Shown here in pieces: positions 55,697 through 61,516 of a DNA stretch of 61,516 nt. The notes under the pieces were generated by a model. The model ran no database searches. It was not told where the DNA came from and saw nothing but the letters and a program-made list of their open reading frames with translations. The stretch spans positions 1 through 61,516 of the forward strand of contig CAILZB010000011.1 in NCBI GenBank assembly GCA_903838565.1, in the 5' to 3' direction. How positions within the stretch are numbered: the first letter of the stretch is position 1; every line of letters starts with the position of its first letter. The stretch comes from an uncultured beta proteobacterium. GTDB lineage: Bacteria; Pseudomonadota; Gammaproteobacteria; Burkholderiales; Burkholderiaceae_C. Made by a program: the position numbers and the translations under genes.

Positions 55697-57727
55697 ATGA
55701 ACAATCCCCTGCTCGATTTTTCCGACCTGCCGCTGTTTGACCGCATCACGCCGGAGCACGTGGTGCCGGCCATCAACGCCCTGCTGGCGCTGGCCGACAG
55801 CGCGCTGACGCAGGTCACGCAATCGGAGTTCCCGCCACAGTGGAGCGCCATGGCTCAGGTGCTTGACACCGCCACGGAAAAGCTGGGGCGCGCCTGGGGC
55901 GCCGTGAGTCACCTCAACGCCGTGGCCGACACGCCGGAACTGCGCGCGGCCTACAACGAGGCCCTGCCCAAGGTGACTGAGTTCTTCACGCGCCTGGGCG
56001 CGGACGAGCGCCTTTACGCCAAGTACAAGGCGATGGACCTGGCCGCCCTGAACGCAGAACAGACCCAGGCGCACAGCAACGCCGTGCGCAACTTTGTGCT
56101 GGGCGGCGCGGAGCTCGCCGGCGCAGCCAAGGAACGCTTTGCGCAGCTGCAGGAACGCCAGGCCGAGCTGTCGCAGAAGTTCAGTGAAAACGCGCTCGAC
56201 GCCACCGACGCCTATGCCTATGACGCCAGCGCCGAGGAGGTGAGCGGTGTGCCCGACGACGTGCTGCAAACGGCGCTGGCAGCGGCCAAGGCCGAGGGCA
56301 AGGACGGCTACAAGCTCACGCTGAAGATGCCTTGCTATTTGCCGGTGATGCAGTTTGCCCACAGCAGCGCACTGCGCGAAAGACTGTACCGCGCCTATGC
56401 CACCCGCGCCTCGGATCAGGCCGACGCGGACGCACAGAAGTTTGACAACAGCGACCTTATCCGCGAGACCCTGAAGCTGCGTCAGGACGAGGCGCAACTG
56501 CTGGGCTATACCAGCTTTGGCGAGGTCTCGCTCGTTCCCAAGATGGCGAGTTCGCCGCAACAGGTGACCACCTTCCTGCGCGACCTGGCGGCCAAGGCGC
56601 GACCCTATGCACAAAAGGACCTGTCGGACCTGCGTGAGTTTGCCCAGGCCAAGCTGAACCTGTCGGACCCGCAGGCCTGGGACTGGCCTTACATCAGCGA
56701 GAAGCTCAAGGAGGCGCGCTACGCCTTCAGCGAGCAGGAAGTCAAACAGTACTTCCCCGCACCCAAGGTGCTGGCCGGCCTGTTCAAGATCGTGCAGACG
56801 CTGTTCGAGGTCACGATCACCCCGGACACGGCGCCACTGTGGCAATCCGGCGTGAGCTTCTATCGCATCGAGCGCGACGGTGCGCTGGTCGGACAGTTCT
56901 ACCTCGACCCCGCGGCGCGCAGCGGCAAGCGCGGCGGCGCCTGGATGGACGACGTCCGTTCGCGCTGGCTGCGCCCCGACAACGGCGCGCTGCAGACGCC
57001 GGTTGCGCATCTGGTGTGCAACTTTGCCGATGGCGTGGACGGCAAGCCGGCGCTGCTCACGCACGACGACGTGATCACGCTGTTCCACGAGTTCGGCCAC
57101 GGACTGCAGCACCTGCTCACGCAGGTGAACGAGCGCGATGTCTCCGGCATCAGCGGCGTGGAATGGGACGCGGTGGAGTTGCCCAGCCAGTTCATGGAGA
57201 ACTTCTGCTGGGAGTGGGATGTGATCCGGAACATGAGCGCGCACGTCGATACCGCAGCGCCGCTGCCGCGCGAACTGTTCGACAAGATGCTGGCGGCGAA
57301 GAATTTCCAGAGCGGACTGCAGACGCTGCGGCAGGTCGAGTTCTCGCTGTTCGACATGCTGCTGCACACCGAGCACGATCCGGCGCAGGACTTCATGGCG
57401 CTGCTGTCGCGCGTTCGCGGGGAAATCGCGCTGCTGCCGGTGCCCGCGTGGAACCGTAGCGTCCATACTTTCAGCCACATCTTCGCGGGCGGCTATGCTG
57501 CGGGCTATTACAGCTACAAATGGGCCGAGGTATTGAGCGCCGACGCCTACGCCGCGTTTGAAGAAACCCGCTCGGACGATGGATTGGCGAGCCAGGAAAC
57601 CGGCCGCAAATACCGCCAGGCGATCCTGGAATCGGGGGGAAGCCGCCCAGCGATGGAGTCGTTCAAGGCGTTTCGTGGTCGCGAGCCCAGCCTGGACGCC
57701 CTGTTGCGGCACCAGGGCATGGCTTAA
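55697..57727 (+). CDS. prlC: M3 family oligopeptidase (oligopeptidase A)
   Basis: Zinc metallopeptidase that degrades short peptides, including cleaved signal peptides, in the cytoplasm. 676 residues from ATG 55697 (MNNPLLDFSDLPLFDRI), the usual N-terminus; a longer upstream reading overlaps folD and is rejected. The zinc motif HEFGH lies in TLFHEFGHGLQHLLTQ, with the downstream Glu in GVEWDAVELPSQFMENF. A conserved end, FAGGYAAGYYSYKWAEV, is seen. 56 bases after folD. Confidence 0.94.
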   Translation: MNNPLLDFSDLPLFDRITPEHVVPAINALLALADSALTQVTQSEFPPQWSAMAQVLDTATEKLGRAWGAVSHLNAVADTPELRAAYNEALPKVTEFFTRLGADERLYAKYKAMDLAALNAEQTQAHSNAVRNFVLGGAELAGAAKERFAQLQERQAELSQKFSENALDATDAYAYDASAEEVSGVPDDVLQTALAAAKAEGKDGYKLTLKMPCYLPVMQFAHSSALRERLYRAYATRASDQADADAQKFDNSDLIRETLKLRQDEAQLLGYTSFGEVSLVPKMASSPQQVTTFLRDLAAKARPYAQKDLSDLREFAQAKLNLSDPQAWDWPYISEKLKEARYAFSEQEVKQYFPAPKVLAGLFKIVQTLFEVTITPDTAPLWQSGVSFYRIERDGALVGQFYLDPAARSGKRGGAWMDDVRSRWLRPDNGALQTPVAHLVCNFADGVDGKPALLTHDDVITLFHEFGHGLQHLLTQVNERDVSGISGVEWDAVELPSQFMENFCWEWDVIRNMSAHVDTAAPLPRELFDKMLAAKNFQSGLQTLRQVEFSLFDMLLHTEHDPAQDFMALLSRVRGEIALLPVPAWNRSVHTFSHIFAGGYAAGYYSYKWAEVLSADAYAAFEETRSDDGLASQETGRKYRQAILESGGSRPAMESFKAFRGREPSLDALLRHQGMA

Positions 57728-57755
57728 TGCACCGAGTCAGGTCTGAGGAGAAAGC

Positions 57756-58382
57756 ATGAAGATCAGTCCCAACAGAAAATTTGCCATGGCCGCGCTGCTG
57801 CTGATGGCCGGCGCCGTCGGGTCCCAGACGATTTACCGAAGCGTGGACGCCAAGGGTCGCGTCACCTATTCCGACCAGCCGCCCGCGGCAACGGCAAAAA
57901 CCATCGACGGCCCGGGCGCTGGCGACATCGGCAACAGCGCCACTGGCGAGGTCAGACTGCCTTATGTGCTGCTTCAGGCCATGGGGCAATTTCCGGTGAC
58001 GCTGTACACCGGACCCAGCTGCGCCGGAGCCTGCGACGAGGGGCGCGCACTGCTGGCAGGCCGGGGTGTTCCATTTCACGAAAAGACGGTCTCCAGCCAG
58101 GCCGACATCGACGCGCTCAAGCGCATTGCCGGCGACGCCGCCTTGCCGCTGCTGACCATCGGTGGGCAACAGCTGCGCGGCTTCCTGGGCAGCGAATGGA
58201 ACCAGTACCTGACCGCGGCCGGTTACCCCTCCAGTTCAGCGCTTCCGTCGGGCTATCGCAACGCCGCGGCTGGCCCGCTGGCGCCCGCGCCGCCGGTGGA
58301 AAAGCCCGCTGTGATCGAGGCCACCCCGGTCGCGCCACCTCGAGGCGCAACGCCCGGCAACCCGGCTGGAATCCAGTTCTAG
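57756..58382 (+). CDS. DUF4124 and glutaredoxin-like exported protein
   Basis: 208 residues. An N-terminal signal-like helix (FAMAALLLMAGAVGS, about 9-23) is followed by a DUF4124-type segment TIYRSVDAKGRVTYSDQPP, then a glutaredoxin-like domain FPVTLYTGPSCAGACDEGRA ... VPFHEKTV ... LPLLTIGGQQLRGFLGSEW. The redox Cys pair is spaced C-x3-C (CAGAC) rather than the standard C-x2-C. The tail is Pro/Ala-rich. Likely periplasmic; the substrate is unknown. Between prlC and convergent rpiA. Confidence 0.85.
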   Translation: MKISPNRKFAMAALLLMAGAVGSQTIYRSVDAKGRVTYSDQPPAATAKTIDGPGAGDIGNSATGEVRLPYVLLQAMGQFPVTLYTGPSCAGACDEGRALLAGRGVPFHEKTVSSQADIDALKRIAGDAALPLLTIGGQQLRGFLGSEWNQYLTAAGYPSSSALPSGYRNAAAGPLAPAPPVEKPAVIEATPVAPPRGATPGNPAGIQF

Positions 58383-58388
58383 CAGCGG

Positions 58389-59078
58389 CTAGTAGCTGAT
58401 CACCTTCACGCCACTGGCCGTTCCCAGCAGACAGACCTGCGCCTTTTGATGGGCAAACACGCCCACCGTCACCACCCCTGGCCACTGGTTCACCTGGCTC
58501 TCGAAGGCCAGCGGTTCGCTGATGCGCAGGCCCGTCACGTCCAGCAGGTGCTGGCCGTTGTCGGTGACCAGCGGCACGCCGTCCTTTAAACGGACCACGG
58601 CGACCCCACCGAGCGCGGAAAACTGACGCATCAGCCGCTGCGTGGCCATGGGAATCACTTCCACCGGTAGCGCAAAGGCACCCAGGGTCTGAACCAGCTT
58701 GGACTCGTCCGCAATGCAGACAAATTGCCGCGACTGTGCCGCCACGATCTTTTCGCGCGTGAGCGCGGCACCGCCGCCCTTGATCATGTAGCCACGGCCA
58801 TCGATCTCATCGGCGCCGTCGATGTACACGGCCAGCTCGCCCACTTCGTTTGCGTCGAACACCGGAATGCCCAGCGCCTGCAGGCGCGCCGTCGAGGCGT
58901 TGGAACTGGAGACCGCACCCTTGATGCGGTCCTTCATGGTCGCCAGCGCCTCAATGAACTTGTTCACGGTCGAGCCCGTGCCCACGCCCACGATCTCGCC
59001 GGGAACGACATACTGCAGCGCGGCCTGGCCGACCAGGGTTTTGAGTTCGTCTTGGGTCATGCTTTTCATCTGGGACAA
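58389..59078 (-). CDS. rpiA: Ribose-5-phosphate isomerase A
   Basis: Interconverts ribose 5-phosphate and ribulose 5-phosphate in the pentose phosphate pathway. 229 residues from 59078; ATGs at 59069 and 59060 are also possible. Motifs: [49 protein letters not shown] with catalytic acids, LTREKIVA and ADESKLV. Divergent from pyrD over a very short gap and convergent with the glutaredoxin gene. Confidence 0.96.
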   Translation of the reverse strand: MSQMKSMTQDELKTLVGQAALQYVVPGEIVGVGTGSTVNKFIEALATMKDRIKGAVSSSNASTARLQALGIPVFDANEVGELAVYIDGADEIDGRGYMIKGGGAALTREKIVAAQSRQFVCIADESKLVQTLGAFALPVEVIPMATQRLMRQFSALGGVAVVRLKDGVPLVTDNGQHLLDVTGLRISEPLAFESQVNQWPGVVTVGVFAHQKAQVCLLGTASGVKVISY

Positions 59079-59105
59079 TCCATGGAGTTATCACGGAATT
59101 ATCCA

Positions 59106-60215
59106 ATGTCTTTGCTGCCCTACGCCCTGGCCCGACCCTTCCTGTTCGGGCTCGACCCCGAAACCACCCACGAACTCACGCTCGCCGCCTTGCAGCGCGC
59201 CCAGGGAACGCCGCTGGAGTGGGCCTTTTGCCAGGAGCGCGTGCATGATCCGGTGCAGGTCGCCGGCTTGAACTTTCCCAACCGCGTCGGACTGGCTGCC
59301 GGTTTGGACAAGAACGCGCACTGCATCGACGCCTTTGCCGCCATGGGCTTTGGCTTTGTCGAGGTGGGAACGGTCACACCGCTGGCCCAAAGCGGCAACG
59401 CCAAGCCGCGCATGTTTCGCCTGCCGCAGGCCCAGGCCCTGATCAACCGGCTCGGCTTCAACAACGAGGGCCTGGCCTCGTTCATCGCGAATGTGCAGAC
59501 CGCACGCTTTCGCAAGAAGAATCCGGCGCAGCCCATGCTGCTGGGCCTGAACATCGGCAAGAACGCCGCCACGCCGATGGAGCGCGCCACTGACGACTAC
59601 CTCGCCTGCCTGGACGGCGTGTACCCGCATGCCGACTACGTCACCGTCAACATCTCCAGCCCCAACACCAAGAACCTGCGCGCACTGCAAGGCGACGCCG
59701 CGCTGGACGCGCTGCTGGGCGCCATCGACCAGCGGCGCCAGCAGCTGGCACTGCAGCACGCCACGCGCGACGCCAAGGGCAGCTTGGTGCCGCGGCGCGT
59801 TCCCATCTTCGTGAAGATCGCGCCGGATCTGGATGAGGCCCAGATCGACATCATTGCCGCGACGTTGAAGCGTTACGGACTGAACGCCGCAGGCCAGCCG
59901 AACCAGCTCTGGGGCGTGGTCGCCACCAACACCACCTTGTCGCGTGAAGCCGTGCAGGGCATGGCGCATGCGGACGAAGCGGGGGGCCTGTCGGGGGCGC
60001 CCGTGCGCGAAGCCAGCAACCGCGTGATCCGGCAACTGCGCACCGCATTGGGCGCCGGATTTCCGATCATCGGCGTGGGCGGCATCATGAGTGCGCAGGA
60101 CGCGCTGGAAAAGATCGGCGCCGGCGCCGACGTGGTGCAGATCTACACCGGCCTGATCTACCAGGGCCCCAAACTTGTGCTGCAGGCCGCGCGCTGCATC
60201 CGCGACCGGCCTTAG
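59106..60215 (+). CDS. pyrD: Dihydroorotate dehydrogenase (quinone), class 2
   Basis: Oxidises dihydroorotate to orotate with FMN, passing electrons to quinone at the inner membrane. 369 residues from ATG 59106 ([19 protein letters not shown]). The N-terminal amphipathic extension (about 1-40) is the class 2 mark. Then [60 protein letters not shown] with the catalytic Ser region, and [20 protein letters not shown] near the end. Confidence 0.96.
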   Translation: MSLLPYALARPFLFGLDPETTHELTLAALQRAQGTPLEWAFCQERVHDPVQVAGLNFPNRVGLAAGLDKNAHCIDAFAAMGFGFVEVGTVTPLAQSGNAKPRMFRLPQAQALINRLGFNNEGLASFIANVQTARFRKKNPAQPMLLGLNIGKNAATPMERATDDYLACLDGVYPHADYVTVNISSPNTKNLRALQGDAALDALLGAIDQRRQQLALQHATRDAKGSLVPRRVPIFVKIAPDLDEAQIDIIAATLKRYGLNAAGQPNQLWGVVATNTTLSREAVQGMAHADEAGGLSGAPVREASNRVIRQLRTALGAGFPIIGVGGIMSAQDALEKIGAGADVVQIYTGLIYQGPKLVLQAARCIRDRP

Positions 60216-60370
60216 ATCCACATCAAGACTTTGCGGCAGCCCCCTGCCGGAGCATGAAAGTCAGCTATAAAAGTCGTAGCAACGGGGAAACTGGGCTATA
60301 TTCGACAGCAAAATCAGGCGGCGCCGCGTCAGGCAGTGCAAGCCCATAAGGCATCCAGGAGTTTCCCCCC

Positions 60371-60691
60371 ATGAGTTCAAAAGACAACGCAGCCATCCAT
60401 CAATTGCTGGGGTTGCTGGAGTCGCGTTACGCCATCCGCGTGCTGTGGGCGCTGAAAGACGGACACCCACAAACATTTCGCCTGCTGCAGGACAGCGTGG
60501 GCGGTATCACCCCCAACACCCTGAACACGCGCCTGAAGGAACTGCGCGCCGCCATGCTCGTGACCCACGGCAGCGACGGCTACTTTCTCACGCCGCAAGG
60601 CACCGACTTGGTCCGGCGCGTGAGTGAACTGGGCAGCTTTGCCACCAAATGGGCCGCAAATCAGTCGAAAAAAATCAGCCAGGCGAAATAG
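60371..60691 (+). CDS. Small winged-helix (HxlR-like) regulator
   Basis: 106 residues. A winged helix-turn-helix is visible: LLESRYAIRVLWALKDG, TFRLLQDSVGGITPNTLNTRLKEL (recognition helix), then the wing DGYFLTPQGTDLVRRV. This is the layout of HxlR-family regulators, but the N-terminal Cys typical of many members is absent. SD CAGGAG lies about 10 bases before the ATG. It sits alone between pyrD and tRNA-Lys; target genes cannot be inferred. Confidence 0.75.
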   Translation: MSSKDNAAIHQLLGLLESRYAIRVLWALKDGHPQTFRLLQDSVGGITPNTLNTRLKELRAAMLVTHGSDGYFLTPQGTDLVRRVSELGSFATKWAANQSKKISQAK

Positions 60692-60725
60692 GTCGCTCCG
60701 GCTCGATATATAATTCAAGGCTTGG

Positions 60726-60801
60726 GGGTTCTTAGCTCAGTTGGTAGAGCAGCGGACTCTTAATCCGTAGGTCGACAGTTCGAATCTGTCAGGACCCACC
60801 A
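60726..60801 (+). tRNA. tRNA-Lys (anticodon CTT)
   Basis: 76 bases with encoded CCA. Acceptor stem GGGTTCT pairs with AGGACCC (one G-U). D arm GCTCAGTTGGTAGAGC; anticodon loop CTCTTAA gives CTT, decoding AAG. T arm ACAG-TTCGAAT-CTGT. Its 3' end borders accessory-looking DNA. Confidence 0.95.
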
Positions 60802-60814
60802 CCCCATATGAGAA

Positions 60815-60848
60815 GGGAACAGACTGTAATGGCCTGTTCCCTTTTTCT
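60815..60848 (+). terminator. Rho-independent terminator after tRNA-Lys
   Basis: GGGAACAG (60815-60822) pairs with CTGTTCCC (60834-60841), followed by TTTTTCTTT. Confidence 0.85.
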
Positions 60849-60862
60849 TTTGGAATTCGTCT

Positions 60863-60882
60863 GGGGTTAGGCCGGGGTTAGG
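60863..60882 (+). repeat. Tandem GGGGTTAGG pair next to tRNA-Lys
   Basis: GGGGTTAGG at 60863-60871 and again at 60874-60882, two bases apart, in the 150-base gap between the terminator and the transposase/HsdR fragment. Function unknown. Confidence 0.6.
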
Positions 60883-60953
60883 ACCTACATCCATGTCCAT
60901 CAATCTTGGCAATTGATTGCAGGCACAGCGGGCCATTGACCCCACCCAGCACT

Positions 60954-61516
60954 TCAAGCCCTCGCCCGCTCCCGAATACCGTCCAGCACTCGTACCAACT
61001 CCGTTACCTTGGCCGCTGGAAACACCGCCTCAGGTCCCTGCTGATTGATGTCCGTGAACGGCGACTCATAGAGCCGCGCCGGTTCCATCGTCCCGTTCTC
61101 CGTCAGGTACTGCACGATCAGGTCAATGAACTCCAACTGGCTGGCCGTGGTCGTGGTGCCCACGACGAACTGGCTGAACGCCTGCTTGGCGGTTTCACGA
61201 TCCAGGCCGACCAGTGACCGGATGAAGATGCCAAGCCCATGGTTCTGGTCTGTCGCCAGCTTGATGACCTCAGGTGATCCGCCAGCCTGCACGAGCATGC
61301 GTTCCAGTTCTTGCAGGTCGGACGCAGTGAGCGGCTGGTTCCGGCGCAGGCGCTGCAATGACAGGTGGCTGTCGTGCTCCCGCAGAAACGCCCGTGCCTT
61401 GCCCGAGAGTTCATAGGGCACTTCAAAGCGTTGCCCCCCGTAGGACACGGTGCCGTCCTTCCTCACGAAGCGCTGCACCCGGTGCAGGAACAGCGCATCA
61501 AGCTGCGCTGCTTTCG
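60954..61516 (-). pseudogene. Chimeric fragment: transposase C-terminus joined to HsdR C-terminus
   Basis: The open frame runs off the right edge; the GTG at 61478 is probably internal, since the frame continues as LDALFLHRVQRFVRK without a stop. The first part (LFLHRVQRFVRKDG ... GGQRFEVPYELSG) resembles the C-terminal region of Mu/IS-type DDE transposases. The rest (ARAFLREHDSHLSLQRLRRN, PLTASDLQELERML, GIFIRSLVGLDRETAKQAF, LYESPFTDINQQGPE) resembles the EcoEI-type C-terminal domain of type I restriction subunit HsdR. These do not belong together in one protein, so this is probably a recombination remnant. The upstream part is outside the window. Confidence 0.65.

Noticed and set aside
55658..57712. 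684-residue minus-strand frame opposite prlC
   Set aside because: Shadow; prlC has HEFGH and family ends on the plus strand.
60234..60249. Hairpin CGGCAG-CCCC-CTGCCG after pyrD as terminator
   Set aside because: Stem of six with no T run; too weak to list as a terminator.
60760..60957. 65-residue minus-strand frame across the tRNA
   Set aside because: It runs through the tRNA-Lys gene and its terminator, a common false call.

Overview
The window looks like a Betaproteobacterium of the order Burkholderiales, most like Comamonadaceae (Rhodoferax, Polaromonas or Acidovorax relatives). This rests on the GC-rich genes, the protein flavour (DnaE, Lpd with an N-terminal lipoyl domain, FixJ-type regulator beside aceE) and the gene order glyA-nrdR-pilus genes-ribD-ribE-ribB-ribH-nusB-ybgC-tolQRA. 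No database search was possible, so all names rest on motifs and my knowledge of the families.

Layout. 1-1620: 3' part of glyA and complete nrdR (+). 1670-35038: about 33 kb, all on the minus strand, made of three tandem copies of a type IV pilus minor-pilin/tip operon, each reading pilE-fimT-pilV-pilW-pilX-pilY1. Copies 2 and 3 each end in a TonB-like energy transducer. 35175-41599 (+): riboflavin genes ribD, ribE, a ribB with a degenerate GTP cyclohydrolase domain, ribH, then nusB, ybgC, tolQ, tolR, tolA. 41607-51352 (-): dnaE, then lpd-aceF-aceE (transcribed aceE to lpd). 51487-57727 (+): PAS sensor kinase, FixJ-like regulator, terminator, folD, M3 peptidase prlC. 57756-60691: DUF4124/glutaredoxin protein, rpiA (-), pyrD, a small winged-helix regulator. 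60726-60801: tRNA-Lys(CTT) and a terminator. 60954 to the right edge (-): a chimeric transposase/HsdR fragment that marks accessory DNA. No stretch over 300 bases lacks a gene; the longest gaps (11208-11393, 21815-22036, 35039-35174) are the leaders of the three pilE genes.

The outstanding region is the pilus array. The three PilY1 proteins have 2095, 2418 and 2966 residues, where ordinary PilY1/PilC proteins have about 1000-1200. The extra length is one huge insertion in the N-terminal von Willebrand A (vWA)-like domain. It holds a Ser/Thr/Gln heptad array followed by a two-cysteine repeat array. Both arrays are degenerate in copy 1, intermediate in copy 2, and expanded and homogenised in copy 3 (about 43 Cys repeats). 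Copy 2 has lost fimT through an in-frame pilE-fimT deletion fusion. Copy 3 pilY1 carries a C8 tract in its signal-peptide codons, a layout like phase-variable Neisseria pilC. The TonB-like proteins keep the SxxxH transmembrane motif used with ExbB/D or TolQ/R. A reasonable model is a set of alternative, variable-length pilus-tip adhesins with a cognate proton-motive-force-coupled protein. The model is inference; the gene content and repeats are directly visible.
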